From positions 434,001 to 498,000 of the forward strand of contig CANLZP010000002.1 of assembly GCA_947495695.1 (NCBI GenBank): a stretch of DNA of 64,000 nucleotides. The letters run 5' to 3'. Every line of letters starts with the position of its first letter. Position 1 is the stretch's first letter. The stretch is from an uncultured Erythrobacter sp. (lineage in GTDB: Bacteria > Pseudomonadota > Alphaproteobacteria > Sphingomonadales > Sphingomonadaceae). Under the pieces are notes generated by a model. The model worked only from the letters and a program-made list of their open reading frames with translations, searched no databases and was not told the DNA's origin. The position numbers were made by a program, and so were the translations under genes. Below, piece by piece: positions 32,053-42,211 of this stretch.

Positions 32053-33515
32053 TGAACCTGATTAGCTCTCTCTATTTCTCAGCTCCAGAGATTTTCCTGA
32101 CCATATCAGGTCTGGTGCTGTTGCTGGTTGCGGCCTTTGGCGGAGACAAAACCGCTCGCACGGTCACAATCCTGGCCGTAGCAGCCTTGTTTGGTGCTCT
32201 GGTTTACACCGCCGATCTGCTGACCAATCCCGCCTATGAATTGGGCGGCGAGGCGTGGGCCGGGATTTATCGGATGGATGGATTTGGCAGTTTCGCCAAA
32301 ATCCTGATCTATCTGGCTGCCATTGGCTGTTTGATCGTCACACCGAAATTCTTCACCGAGAATGGCGGCTATCGCCCGGAATATCCGATCCTGGTGCTGT
32401 TCAGCGCGGTCGGCATGGCCTTGATGGTGTCAGCGGTCAATCTGATGACGCTGTACATGGGCCTCGAGCTGATGAGCCTGTCGTCCTATGTTCTGGCCAG
32501 CTTCTCTCGCAGCGACAATCGTTCGGTTGAGGCAGGTCTGAAATACTTTGTCCTGGGTGCCTTGGCATCGGGCATTTTGCTGTACGGCATGAGCCTGCTT
32601 TACGGCTTTACCGGATCAACCAGTTACCTCGGCATTCGTTTGGCCCTGCAGGACGGTTTGTCCATGGGGGCAACCTTTGGCATCGTATTTGTGCTGGCTG
32701 GCCTGGCCTTCAAAATCGCCGCCGTACCATTCCATATGTGGACGCCGGACGTTTATGAAGGCGCGCCAACGCCGGTCACAGCATTCTTCTCTACCGCACC
32801 CAAGGTAGCAGCGGTTGCCGTGTTGATGCGCATTTCGCTCGACACCTTTGGCGAACAAACGCTCGCATGGCAGCAGATTGTTATCTTCGCTGCTCTCGCC
32901 TCGATTGTGGTTGGTGCTCTGGGCGCGATCGGACAAACCAACATAAAGCGCCTGTTGGCCTATTCGTCGATCAACAATGTCGGGTTTATCCTGATCGGTC
33001 TGGCTGCTGCCACGCCCGCAGGTGCCAGCGGAATGCTGGTGTATCTGACGATCTATGTTGCGATGTCATTGGGCGGCTTTGTGGCTGTGATGATGCTGAA
33101 AGATGCGCAGGGCAGGCAGATCGAACAGATCAGCAGTATGGCCGGCATGGTGCGCGAAAACCCTCTGCTGGCATGGTGCATCTTCTTCCTGATGCTCAGC
33201 CTGGCAGGTATTCCGCCGCTGTTCGGTTTCTACGGGAAATTCGTGGTTTTCCAAGCTGCGGTCCAGGCCGACATGATCGCTTTGGCTGCGATTGGTATCG
33301 CTGCCAGCGTGATCGGCGCGTTTTACTATCTGAAGGTTTGCAAGGTCATCATGTTCGATGATCCCGCCGGAGAAGTGGTGGGTGACACGACCAAGTCCAA
33401 TTGGGCAGTGCTGCTGATTTGCTCGGTGATCATCTCGCCTCTTGGATGGATCTTGACCAAGCCTCTTGTTGAACTGGCCGATCGGGCCGCAAGCTCTTTG
33501 TTCTTCGTCATTTGA
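32052..33515 (+). CDS. nuoN: NADH-quinone oxidoreductase subunit N
   Basis: VPFHMWTPDVYEGAPTPVTAFFSTAPKVAAVAVLMR; IGQTNIKRLLAYSSINNVGFILIGL. Confidence 0.96.
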   Translation: MNLISSLYFSAPEIFLTISGLVLLLVAAFGGDKTARTVTILAVAALFGALVYTADLLTNPAYELGGEAWAGIYRMDGFGSFAKILIYLAAIGCLIVTPKFFTENGGYRPEYPILVLFSAVGMALMVSAVNLMTLYMGLELMSLSSYVLASFSRSDNRSVEAGLKYFVLGALASGILLYGMSLLYGFTGSTSYLGIRLALQDGLSMGATFGIVFVLAGLAFKIAAVPFHMWTPDVYEGAPTPVTAFFSTAPKVAAVAVLMRISLDTFGEQTLAWQQIVIFAALASIVVGALGAIGQTNIKRLLAYSSINNVGFILIGLAAATPAGASGMLVYLTIYVAMSLGGFVAVMMLKDAQGRQIEQISSMAGMVRENPLLAWCIFFLMLSLAGIPPLFGFYGKFVVFQAAVQADMIALAAIGIAASVIGAFYYLKVCKVIMFDDPAGEVVGDTTKSNWAVLLICSVIISPLGWILTKPLVELADRAASSLFFVI

Positions 33516-34222
33516 TACATATCGCTGCTCAAACCGGCTCCACCAATGCCGACCTGCTGGAGCGCCTCAAAATGGGCGAGGCGTTGGAAGAAGGCATGTG
33601 GCTGGTAGCCGATCGGCAAACCGCTGGGCGAGGAAGGCAAGGGCGCGAGTGGTTCGATGGCCACGGTAATTTCATGGGATCCACTTTGGTGCGACTTGCC
33701 CCGAACGATCCGCCCGCGCACACGCTTTCTTTAATGGTTGGCATGGCTGTCTATGACGCGGTTTTGCCGCTTGTGCCCGATACCTCGGCGCTCAGCCTGA
33801 AGTGGCCCAATGATGTGTTGTTGAACGGTGCCAAGCTGGCCGGGATATTGCTGGAGAGCGAGGGCGGGGCGGTGGTCATCGGGATCGGTGTTAACCTGGC
33901 CCAGGCCCCCAAACTTGATGATCGCGCGACCATTGCCTTGGCGGATGTCACAACGCTTCCTGCACGCGACGACTTCGCCCCGATATTGGCACGTGGCCTG
34001 CGCGATGAGTTGGCCCGCTGGCGTCAAGTTGGAATTGAGCCATTGCTCAGGCGTTGGCTGTCAGCAGCCCATCCCATTGGCACAGCTCTCAGCGTGCATG
34101 ACGGCGATGGCGCAGTGCTGTCAGGAACATTTGCCGGCTTGAACGAAACCGGTTCGTTGCTGTTGCGCTTGGCGGATGGGGAAACCCGTGCCATCCATGC
34201 CGGCGACGTAGTACTCGATTGA
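33512..34222 (+). CDS. birA: Biotin--[acetyl-CoA-carboxylase] ligase
   Basis: [63 protein letters not shown] start overlapping the nuoN stop. Confidence 0.93.
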   Translation: MIHIAAQTGSTNADLLERLKMGEALEEGMWLVADRQTAGRGRQGREWFDGHGNFMGSTLVRLAPNDPPAHTLSLMVGMAVYDAVLPLVPDTSALSLKWPNDVLLNGAKLAGILLESEGGAVVIGIGVNLAQAPKLDDRATIALADVTTLPARDDFAPILARGLRDELARWRQVGIEPLLRRWLSAAHPIGTALSVHDGDGAVLSGTFAGLNETGSLLLRLADGETRAIHAGDVVLD

Positions 34223-34232
34223 GGAACATCCC

Positions 34233-35009
34233 ATGTTGCTAGCTGCAGATGTCGGAAACACCAATGTGGTCTTTGCCCTGTTTGAGGGGCGCACCATAAA
34301 GGCGCGCTGGCGCATCGCGACCGACCCCCGGCGCACGGGCGATGAATATGCGGTGTGGCTGCTGCAATTGCTCGAGATTGAAGGGGTCAAACGCGAGGAT
34401 ATCACACAGATCCTGTTCGCATCGGTTGTTCCTCGGGCGGATCACAATCTGACCGTTCTGGCGCAGAAATATTTTGGCATCACGCCCGAGATCGCGGGGC
34501 AAGGCAAAGCCGCTTGGGGCTTTGAGATCGATGTTGATCAGCCCAGCTCGCTGGGTGCGGACCGCGCTTTGAACATCATTGCGGCGCACGACAAATATGG
34601 CGGCGATCTGGTGGTGGTCGATTTTGGTACGGCCACCAAGTTCGAGGCGGTGGATTTCACGGGTGCCTATAAGGGCGGAATAATCGCTCCGGGCATCAAT
34701 CTCTCGCTCGATGCATTGGTCGGCAAAACAGCAAAACTGCCGCGCATCGCGATCCGTAAGCCCGACAGCACCAGCGTGATCGGGCGTAACACCGAAGATC
34801 AGATGTTGATCGGCATATTTTGGGCCCATGTGGCCATGATGGAAGGTTTGATAGAGCGGATGAGAACGGAAATTGGACGACCAGCCAAGGTAGTGGCGAC
34901 GGGCGGCCTTGCCATCCTATTCGATGAATCGACCGATATTTTCGACCACGTCGATGCCGATCTGACCATCGAGGGGCTAGCCATTCTGGCGGAGCGTGTC
35001 GCCGCGTGA
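34233..35009 (+). CDS. coaX: Type III pantothenate kinase
   Basis: [68 protein letters not shown]. Confidence 0.96.
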   Translation: MLLAADVGNTNVVFALFEGRTIKARWRIATDPRRTGDEYAVWLLQLLEIEGVKREDITQILFASVVPRADHNLTVLAQKYFGITPEIAGQGKAAWGFEIDVDQPSSLGADRALNIIAAHDKYGGDLVVVDFGTATKFEAVDFTGAYKGGIIAPGINLSLDALVGKTAKLPRIAIRKPDSTSVIGRNTEDQMLIGIFWAHVAMMEGLIERMRTEIGRPAKVVATGGLAILFDESTDIFDHVDADLTIEGLAILAERVAA

Positions 35010-36661
35010 AAAAGGATTACACGCCTGAAAAAGAGCTGCTTTTCCTTGCCCTAGGTGGATCCGGAGAGATTGGCATGAACGTCAACCTCTACGGCTGCGA
35101 TGGCAAATGGTTGATGGTCGATCTGGGGATGACATTCTCCGGTGATCAATATCCCGGCGTCGATCTGGTGTTTGCCGATCTGGATTTCATCGAAGAGCGT
35201 GCTGATGATCTGTTGGGTGTGGTTCTGACGCATGGGCACGAAGATCATATCGGTGCGGTCCCCTATTTTGCGGCCGAATTGGGCGTTCCGCTCTATGCCA
35301 CGCCGTTCACTGCGGACCTGATCAAGCGCAAGCTGGACGAGGCCGGTATTGCGAATGAGATTGAGCTGAATATCATTCCCGACGATCATGGATCGTTTGA
35401 ATTGGGATCGTTCGAGATCACCTATTTGCCGCTCGCTCACTCTATTGCCGAGGGCAATGCGCTGCTGGTCGACACGCCTTACGGCCGCATTTTCCACACC
35501 GGTGATTGGAAACTGGATGAGGAACCGATCATTGGCTCGCCCACGACCGAAGAGGAACTGATCGCCATCGGGGACGAGGGCGTGGACGTGCTGGTGTGCG
35601 ATTCCACCAATGCGTTCAATCCCAATCCCAGCGGATCGGAAGGGGCCGTGCACAGAGGTTTGATGGCCGAAGTTGCCAAGCATCGCGGCAAACGTGTGTT
35701 GGTGACAACTTTTGCATCCAATGTTGCCCGGTTGCAGACCTTGGGCGATGTCGCGCGCGAAAATGGCCGCCAAATTTGTGTTGCCGGGCGATCGCTCGAC
35801 CGGATTATCGAGGTGGCGCAGGACAATGGCTATCTCGCCGATTTCCCCGATACGGTGGATTTTGACACAGCGATGGGCCTTCCACGCGGTGAAGTGATGA
35901 TTGTAGCGACTGGTGGGCAAGGCGAACCGCGTGCAGCCTTGTCGCGAATTGCTGAGGAAAACCATCCGTTGGAGCTGGTTTCCGGCGATGTAGTCTTATT
36001 CTCTAGCAGGCAAATTCCCGGCAATGAGGTATCCATCGGACGGATACAAAACCGCCTGGCCGCACGCGGCATTACTATGGTCACCGACAGGCAGAGCGAA
36101 ATCCATGTCTCGGGCCATCCAGGCCGCCCAGAGCTGGAAGCGCTCTATTCTTGGCTGCGTCCAGAGCTTTTGGTGCCTGTGCATGGCGAAATGCGGCACA
36201 TGCAGGAACAAGCCCGTATCGGTCGGACCAGCAACATTCCAACGGCCTTGGTTCAGCAGAATGGTGATCTGATCCGTCTTGCTCCGGGCAAGCCGGGCAA
36301 GCTGGCCGAAGTGCGGGCAGGGCGGCTTGTGCTGGATGGCGACATCATCACGCCGGCAGATGGCGATTCGATCACCATGCGTCGCAGGCTTTCTCGCGAT
36401 GGGATGATGATGGTTGTGCTGGATCACAAATTGGCGCCAACGATTGAAGCGATGGGTATCCCGCTCGATGAGGATATGCCCGAATTCATCCAAGAAGCGT
36501 GCAAAGATATCGAGACAGCGATCCGCAAGTTGAAGGGCAAGGCCCGTCAGGATCGCAGCGATATTATGGAAGCGGCCCGTTTGGCAGCCAGACGCGCTGC
36601 GCAACGCTGGTCAGGTAAGAAGCCGCAGGTGCGGGTAATCATGCACGCAGAGGCTGGCTGA
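35006..36661 (+). CDS. rnj: Ribonuclease J family metallo-beta-lactamase nuclease
   Basis: [79 protein letters not shown]. Confidence 0.95.
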   Translation: MKKDYTPEKELLFLALGGSGEIGMNVNLYGCDGKWLMVDLGMTFSGDQYPGVDLVFADLDFIEERADDLLGVVLTHGHEDHIGAVPYFAAELGVPLYATPFTADLIKRKLDEAGIANEIELNIIPDDHGSFELGSFEITYLPLAHSIAEGNALLVDTPYGRIFHTGDWKLDEEPIIGSPTTEEELIAIGDEGVDVLVCDSTNAFNPNPSGSEGAVHRGLMAEVAKHRGKRVLVTTFASNVARLQTLGDVARENGRQICVAGRSLDRIIEVAQDNGYLADFPDTVDFDTAMGLPRGEVMIVATGGQGEPRAALSRIAEENHPLELVSGDVVLFSSRQIPGNEVSIGRIQNRLAARGITMVTDRQSEIHVSGHPGRPELEALYSWLRPELLVPVHGEMRHMQEQARIGRTSNIPTALVQQNGDLIRLAPGKPGKLAEVRAGRLVLDGDIITPADGDSITMRRRLSRDGMMMVVLDHKLAPTIEAMGIPLDEDMPEFIQEACKDIETAIRKLKGKARQDRSDIMEAARLAARRAAQRWSGKKPQVRVIMHAEAG

Positions 36662-36662
36662 T

Positions 36663-36956
36663 ATGCAATGGACGTCGGTCATTGCGATCTACGCTTTGGT
36701 GTGGGTGATGACGGCCTTTGTGTCCTTACCCTTTGGTGTGCGCACCCATGATGAGCTGGGAGTGGAGAAAACACCCGGCCAAGCAGACAGCGCACCGGCC
36801 AATTTCCAACCTGGCAGGCTCGCTTTGCGAACAACGGTGATCGCGGCGATTCTCACCGCTGTTTACGTGGCGAACTTTGAATATGGCTGGATCACTATTG
36901 ATGATCTCAATCTGATGCCAGAATTGCCATCTGAATCTGAGGCCAGTGGTTCCTAG
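36663..36956 (+). CDS. DUF1467-like small membrane protein
   Basis: MQWTSVIAIYALVWVMTAFVSLPFGVRTHDELGVEKTPGQADSAP; immediately downstream of rnj. Confidence 0.75.
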   Translation: MQWTSVIAIYALVWVMTAFVSLPFGVRTHDELGVEKTPGQADSAPANFQPGRLALRTTVIAAILTAVYVANFEYGWITIDDLNLMPELPSESEASGS

Positions 36957-36957
36957 A

Positions 36958-39594
36958 TTAGTTGCGGAGGCGCTCGATCGCTTGGGCGAGCGCGACATAC
37001 AACTTACCCATATCCGAGCTGAGCAAGGTCACACCCATCGCATTGCCGTCTCTTGTCGACAGGACCGACCGAAGCATGCCTTCGAAATCATGGATGTAGC
37101 GCGAAACATCTTCGCGAAAGGCATCGTCTGACTGATAGAGGTCGACGATCTCGCGTGCTTCACCGCTATCGATCAGTCGCACGGCGCGGCGGGTGAAGAT
37201 GCCGCGATCACCCTTGAGATAGGCGGCCCAAGCAGTGTCCGAGACTTCGTGCGAAAGCGATTTTTCGATATCGATGGCGTTGGAATTCAGGCTGTCGCTG
37301 ATCAATGCCATGCGGCGAGCAAAGTCATTGTTGACCTGCTCTTCGGCCAATTCGCGGGCACGTGACACGCGTTGCTCTAGGTTTCCGGTCAGTTCATTGA
37401 CCATGGCCAGTTGATCGCGCAATTGAATGGCTGCCTCGCGACCCACGCCCGATGCGTGTGCAGCGGCCTGTTCCAATTTGCCAATCGCTTCTGCGCCGTG
37501 GGTGCGCAGTGATTTTTCAACCGCTGCAACGGCCTTTCCGCCAATTTCGTCGGCAACTTTGCTGACATTGTCGGCCGAGCCATGTTCGATGGCTGCAAAC
37601 GCTTCTTTGGTTGCCTGATCAAGCTGATCGATAGCGATCTTCAGCTCGCCCTGCGTACGGCGAGACATCCGCTCATTCTGCTCTTCCAGCTCGGACAATA
37701 GCTTCCGCAGTGCTTTTGCTTGCGCCAATTGATCGTCTGAATGTGCAGCGACACGGGCTTGTTGCTGCTCAACCGCTTCCCCGACCTTTTCGACATTGGC
37801 TTGGGTGGCGATGACATAATCAGAGAGCTCGCTGCCTTTTTGGCCGGCGAGAGAGACCGTTTCGGTAAGTTTGGCCGAGCGCGCTTCGACATCTTCCAGC
37901 AGTTTGCTTGCGCCAGCAATTGCTTCGGGCAAGTCTTCGCGACTTTGCTTCGCGCCCGATTGGATGATCTCCAGCAAGCGAATGCTTGATTCGGTGAGGA
38001 TCGAGAGGCTCTCGCCCGTCTGTTCCAGATCGGCGCGGTTGGCGGTCAGTTTTGCGCCCAGTCCTTCCAGGCCGCCGTCCAATGTCGTGTGGGCCTGTTC
38101 TGCGTGACGGGTTACTTGCTCGAACAGAGCATTTAATTCGCTGACTTTATTGGCGATATCCTCACCATGGGAAACCAGTCGCTCGGTCTCGCGCATTTGT
38201 GCCTCGCGCCGTTCTGCCAATGCCTCGTCAAGCCCGGCAAGGCGCTGTGCCAGAACTTCGCTGGCCTGAGATTCGCGGGTTTCAAACTTGGCCTGGCGAC
38301 GCGCCATTTCCTCGCTGAATTTCACATCCCGCATGGCCAGTTGATCATCGAACTTGACCGCCTCATTGCGCAATTCGGCAACGCGTGATTGCGCCGCTTC
38401 CAAGGCCTTCTGATCCAGCTGATCAATCTCTTGGATGACCTGGGCGACTTCTTGGCGCAAGCGATCCTTCGATTGGACCATCGCCGTCATGGCAGCGGTC
38501 TCTGCATTTCGGAGTGAGGCCGATACGTTCGAACCTTCACCTTGCAAGCTTTCAACTCTGGCCTTGAACAGGCCCATAGCTTCGCTCTCGCTCGTCGCGA
38601 TTTCTTCTTGGATAGCGGTGATGCCTGTGCGTACTTCGTCTGCTCGGCGGCGCATGGCTGCCAAGGCATCCACCTCGCGGCCGTCAAGATCCGTCCTGAA
38701 TTCTTCGCTCTTCTCTTTAAGCGCTTCGAACCGGGCTGCGGAATAATCTTCCAGCTTTGTCACCTGCGCTTCAAATGTGGCCAGCGTTGAGCCAATTTTG
38801 CCGCTCAGCGCCTTGACCATGCCCTCGCTGGCTTTGCCAAACTCGTTCAAACGCTCAAATCCTGCGACAAGCTTTGCCAACTGATCCTGAGCAGTGCGGC
38901 CAGCATTGCCGATTTGATTGGAGACGTCGCGCGCGGAATTGGAGACCACGGGCAAGTCATCGCGCAATTTGGTCATATTGGTCAAAGCCGTGTCACTGAC
39001 GCTGGCGATAGCGTCGACTTGCTTGCCATTGGTTTGGATCAAGCTCTGAAGCTCACCGGCGTGTGTTGAAAGCCGTTCGCTGGCCACGCGGCCCAGCGAT
39101 TCCAATTCGCGGGTTTGCGTACCAAGGAAGTCGCGAGCGAGGCTCAGTTCACGATTGACCACGGACAATCGGCTTTCCAGCGCGTCTGCCTCGATCGATA
39201 GCTTGGTCGCCGCATCGCTAAAACGTGCGGCCTCGCGCTTGCTGATGCGCATGGACAGCATCCAAACGCTGACAACCAACAACACCGGCACAGACCAATT
39301 AATGATCCAGCCCACCCATTGCGCGGGCGTGCCGCCGGCCAACAACTCGCTCTGCAATGCCCAACCATAAAAGCCGGTCCAGCCTGCAATCGCCAGTATG
39401 GCTAGCGTCGGGGCGATCCAGCTCCAATCGCGCCTGCTATCCACGAATTCATCATCCCAGACGGCGTCTTCCTCAGGATCGACCCATTCCTCGTCGAGGG
39501 ACAGAGGCGTTTCGCCCGCATCTTCTGAGGATTGATCGGGCGCCTTTTGCGCTGCGTCTGAGCCTATCGCTCTGATATTTGATCCGCCGGACAT
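36958..39594 (-). CDS. Large (878 aa) membrane-anchored coiled-coil protein, function unknown
   Basis: Two hydrophobic segments near the N-terminus (WIAPTLAILAIAGWTGFYGWAL, WIINWSVPVLLVVSVWML) followed by a long helical/coiled-coil region. Confidence 0.85.
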   Translation of the reverse strand: MSGGSNIRAIGSDAAQKAPDQSSEDAGETPLSLDEEWVDPEEDAVWDDEFVDSRRDWSWIAPTLAILAIAGWTGFYGWALQSELLAGGTPAQWVGWIINWSVPVLLVVSVWMLSMRISKREAARFSDAATKLSIEADALESRLSVVNRELSLARDFLGTQTRELESLGRVASERLSTHAGELQSLIQTNGKQVDAIASVSDTALTNMTKLRDDLPVVSNSARDVSNQIGNAGRTAQDQLAKLVAGFERLNEFGKASEGMVKALSGKIGSTLATFEAQVTKLEDYSAARFEALKEKSEEFRTDLDGREVDALAAMRRRADEVRTGITAIQEEIATSESEAMGLFKARVESLQGEGSNVSASLRNAETAAMTAMVQSKDRLRQEVAQVIQEIDQLDQKALEAAQSRVAELRNEAVKFDDQLAMRDVKFSEEMARRQAKFETRESQASEVLAQRLAGLDEALAERREAQMRETERLVSHGEDIANKVSELNALFEQVTRHAEQAHTTLDGGLEGLGAKLTANRADLEQTGESLSILTESSIRLLEIIQSGAKQSREDLPEAIAGASKLLEDVEARSAKLTETVSLAGQKGSELSDYVIATQANVEKVGEAVEQQQARVAAHSDDQLAQAKALRKLLSELEEQNERMSRRTQGELKIAIDQLDQATKEAFAAIEHGSADNVSKVADEIGGKAVAAVEKSLRTHGAEAIGKLEQAAAHASGVGREAAIQLRDQLAMVNELTGNLEQRVSRARELAEEQVNNDFARRMALISDSLNSNAIDIEKSLSHEVSDTAWAAYLKGDRGIFTRRAVRLIDSGEAREIVDLYQSDDAFREDVSRYIHDFEGMLRSVLSTRDGNAMGVTLLSSDMGKLYVALAQAIERLRN

Positions 39595-39621
39595 AAGCTG
39601 AAACTACCATTTTTATCGCAA

Positions 39622-39641
39622 GGTTAAACCCCGCTTTAACC
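39622..39641. promoter_or_regulatory. Perfect inverted repeat in the divergent intergenic region (candidate operator)
   Basis: GGTTAAA-CCCCGC-TTTAACC, 7-bp perfect arms, between the starts at 39594 (-) and 39665 (+). Confidence 0.5.
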
Positions 39642-39664
39642 CTCGCTGCGATATTTAGTGCTGC

Positions 39665-39982
39665 ATGGCATATGAAAGCGGAGCATTGGACGCTACTTTG
39701 GCAGCGGCAGCGGGGGATGATTCCGCGCTGATGGCTGAGTTGCGCGGTGCATTTGTCGAAAGCGCTGAACGGAATTTGGATCTGTTGTCCCGCGCGCGCT
39801 GCGATGGCAATTGGCATGTCGCGGCTATGCGTTTGAAAGGGCTGGCCGCCAGTTTTCATGCCGAAGAGCTGATGGTATTGGCTGACGAAGCTTTGGAAGC
39901 AGCGCCGGGCGAACCAACCGTCTTGAGCCGGATTGACGCGCATCTCGCCAAGTTTTCCGCTGGAAATGCTCTCTCAGGATAA
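39665..39982 (+). CDS. Hpt-like helical protein lacking the canonical phospho-acceptor His
   Basis: ESAERNLDLLSRARCDGNWHVAAMRLKGLAASFHAEELMVLADEALEAA resembles Hpt A-H-x-L-K-G-x-A, but the His position is Met (A-M-R-L-K-G). Confidence 0.65.
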   Translation: MAYESGALDATLAAAAGDDSALMAELRGAFVESAERNLDLLSRARCDGNWHVAAMRLKGLAASFHAEELMVLADEALEAAPGEPTVLSRIDAHLAKFSAGNALSG

Positions 39983-40044
39983 TTGCGCTTTGCAGTTGGG
40001 TTGAACCCATCCTACATTCCGTTGGTCTTTCGGGGTCAGCCACA

Positions 40045-41217
40045 TTGCGCATTGCATTACTTTCAAGCACTCATCGTTCGCATGATGGATCGCCACTTGC
40101 ATTTTTGCAGATGGGTGGCCGTAGCGTGCTCGCGTGGCAGGCAGAGCTGGCGCTTTCTCTCGGGTGCGAAAAGATTGTTTGCCTTGGTAACCAGTCCGGA
40201 CCCGAGATTGATGCCGTAAAGCAGAGGGTCGAGGAAAAAGACGCTCAATTCCGGATGATTACGAGCCTTCTGGACTTTGTTGGCCAAGTGTCTTCGGGGC
40301 ATGAAGTGGTGGTGCTTGCCGATGGCGTGATGCTTGATCGCTCGCAATTGCCCGAGCACCTTAAGGACGGTCGCGGGGTGCTTGCCATTCCCGCCGAAGA
40401 GGGCTTGAGCGCCGGTTTCGAGCGGGTGGATGCAGACTATGCCTGGGCCGGATTGCTGGTTGCTCGCGGCGATATTGTCGAGCGTTTGGCCGATTTTCCG
40501 CCCGATAGCGATATTATAGCTCTGCTGCTCAGGCTGGCTTTACAAGCGCGTACTCCACTGATCAGTCTGGGATCGGAAGTCCTTGAAAATGGTGATCTAA
40601 TTCTGGCGGTGGACGAATCAGCACTGGCCGAGCGCGAAGATATGTTGATCGCTCAGAGCGCCAGCCGCATTTCTTGGATGGGGCCGGGCAATGCTATTGC
40701 TGCAAGGGTGGCGCAAGCTTTGGCTCCGCGGTCTCTGGAGGCCGGACCCCTCATAGCTGGAGGTTTAAGTTTTGCCCTGATCACGGTCGGCGTGGTTAGT
40801 GCGTGGGCAGGGCTCCAGTCTGTGGGCCTGGGATTGCTCAGCGCTGGGGTGCTAAGCCGAGCCATCCAGACCGCGCTCAAGAACTTGAAGCAGCGCCTCT
40901 ATGCGGAAACAGGCGGCGAAAGGTTCTCAAAATATATCAATTGGATAATTGATCTTCTTCTGGTGATTTCTCTCGCTGTCCCTTTGACGCTGAAGGGTGC
41001 GCATGAGGCCTTGTTCTTGCCCGTTGTTTTGCTTGGTCTGGTGCGGCTTGCAACCAACCTCAGCCCCGATCGGTTCAAACCCTTGCTATCCGATAGGATT
41101 GTGCTGGGTATTGGTTTGGCCACAGCATCCCATTTCGGGCTCTTGCCGGAAGTCATGGGCGGTTTGACGCTGGTGACGCTGGCCGCCGCGCTGATCTTTC
41201 AGTCAAAGTTGAGATAA
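40045..41217 (+). CDS. GT-A/nucleotidyltransferase-like N-terminal domain fused to a polytopic membrane domain
   Basis: MGGRSVLAWQAELALSLGCEKIVCLG...GHEVVVLADGVMLD resembles an NTase-type Rossmann fold; several TM-like segments after about residue 245. TTG start. Confidence 0.6.
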   Translation: MRIALLSSTHRSHDGSPLAFLQMGGRSVLAWQAELALSLGCEKIVCLGNQSGPEIDAVKQRVEEKDAQFRMITSLLDFVGQVSSGHEVVVLADGVMLDRSQLPEHLKDGRGVLAIPAEEGLSAGFERVDADYAWAGLLVARGDIVERLADFPPDSDIIALLLRLALQARTPLISLGSEVLENGDLILAVDESALAEREDMLIAQSASRISWMGPGNAIAARVAQALAPRSLEAGPLIAGGLSFALITVGVVSAWAGLQSVGLGLLSAGVLSRAIQTALKNLKQRLYAETGGERFSKYINWIIDLLLVISLAVPLTLKGAHEALFLPVVLLGLVRLATNLSPDRFKPLLSDRIVLGIGLATASHFGLLPEVMGGLTLVTLAAALIFQSKLR

Positions 41218-41251
41218 CGCTGAGTTAACTATGCTGCGCTATGTGCGTGCG

Positions 41252-42208
41252 ATGAGCAATGATGCCATGAACAACCCGACGGATACAGACCCGCTGACCG
41301 CATTGCGTGCAGAACTTGCTCGCGGCGATCAGGCGTTGGCGGGTGTCGCGCCTGTTCTTGTGCATTTGCTCGGCCAATCCGGCCAAAGCCTGGTGAGCGA
41401 CCAGACCTTGGCACACCTTCGCGGAATGATGGATGATTTGGCGCGGCAATTGCTAACCCAGCTTGCCTCACAGGGCGTCGATGAGCAGACAATCGACCCA
41501 GTCCTGAAACATGATTTGGCCAATCGCCTTTCCGGCAACACGCAATTGCTCAGCCATTGCTTTGCCCTTTGTGCAGAGGCCCAGCTCAGCCAGCGTCTGG
41601 AGCGCGAACACCATATCGATCAGGTGCTATCGCCCCTGATGCAGGAATTGATTGCCTCCAGCGATGAGGCATTGGCCGAGTTGGCCATGAGCACGATGGT
41701 GGCACAAGGTCGCTTTGTTCAAAGCCAATCGCGGATGTCCTTGCCGATCCAAGAATTGCCCGCCGACCTTTTTCGCCAAGTAATTGCGATTAGCCAAGCG
41801 GTGTTGGCCAATGACACGAATGAGCAATTCGAACTGGCCAGCGCAAAGCTGAAGGAACAATTTGACGAGGCTGGCAGCCGGATTGCGCTGCTTTCCCATT
41901 TGATCACATCGCTTCGCGGTGGAGCAAGCGTTGCGCTCAATCTTGAGCATGGCGGACTGGCTCTGTTTGCAAGTGCGCTTGCCAGCATTACGGGCCAGCC
42001 GCGTGAATTGGCCGTCTTAGGATGTTCCGAACAACAGCATGCCCGGCTCGCTTTCGGATTGCGAGCCGCAGCCTTGCCATCAGAGCAAATCGAGCGCGTA
42101 ATGGCGATTGTGCATCCGCAAATTGATTTGTCATCCGCCTTTACGAATTTGTCCGCACAGGCTGCGCAAGACATGTTGAGCCAGCTGCCGGCAAGGACGG
42201 GGCGGTAA
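41252..42208 (+). CDS. All-helical protein, possibly DUF2336-like
   Basis: Predominantly helical Leu/Ala-rich sequence; 3 bp upstream of the HK-like gene. Start ATG 41252 or 41231. Family call is tentative. Confidence 0.55.
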   Translation: MSNDAMNNPTDTDPLTALRAELARGDQALAGVAPVLVHLLGQSGQSLVSDQTLAHLRGMMDDLARQLLTQLASQGVDEQTIDPVLKHDLANRLSGNTQLLSHCFALCAEAQLSQRLEREHHIDQVLSPLMQELIASSDEALAELAMSTMVAQGRFVQSQSRMSLPIQELPADLFRQVIAISQAVLANDTNEQFELASAKLKEQFDEAGSRIALLSHLITSLRGGASVALNLEHGGLALFASALASITGQPRELAVLGCSEQQHARLAFGLRAAALPSEQIERVMAIVHPQIDLSSAFTNLSAQAAQDMLSQLPARTGR

Positions 42209-42211
42209 GAC

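Noticed and set aside
39622-39641. Canonical CtrA site TTAA-N7-TTAA
   Set aside because: The TTAA half-sites are 8 bp apart; kept only as a perfect dyad of unknown binder.
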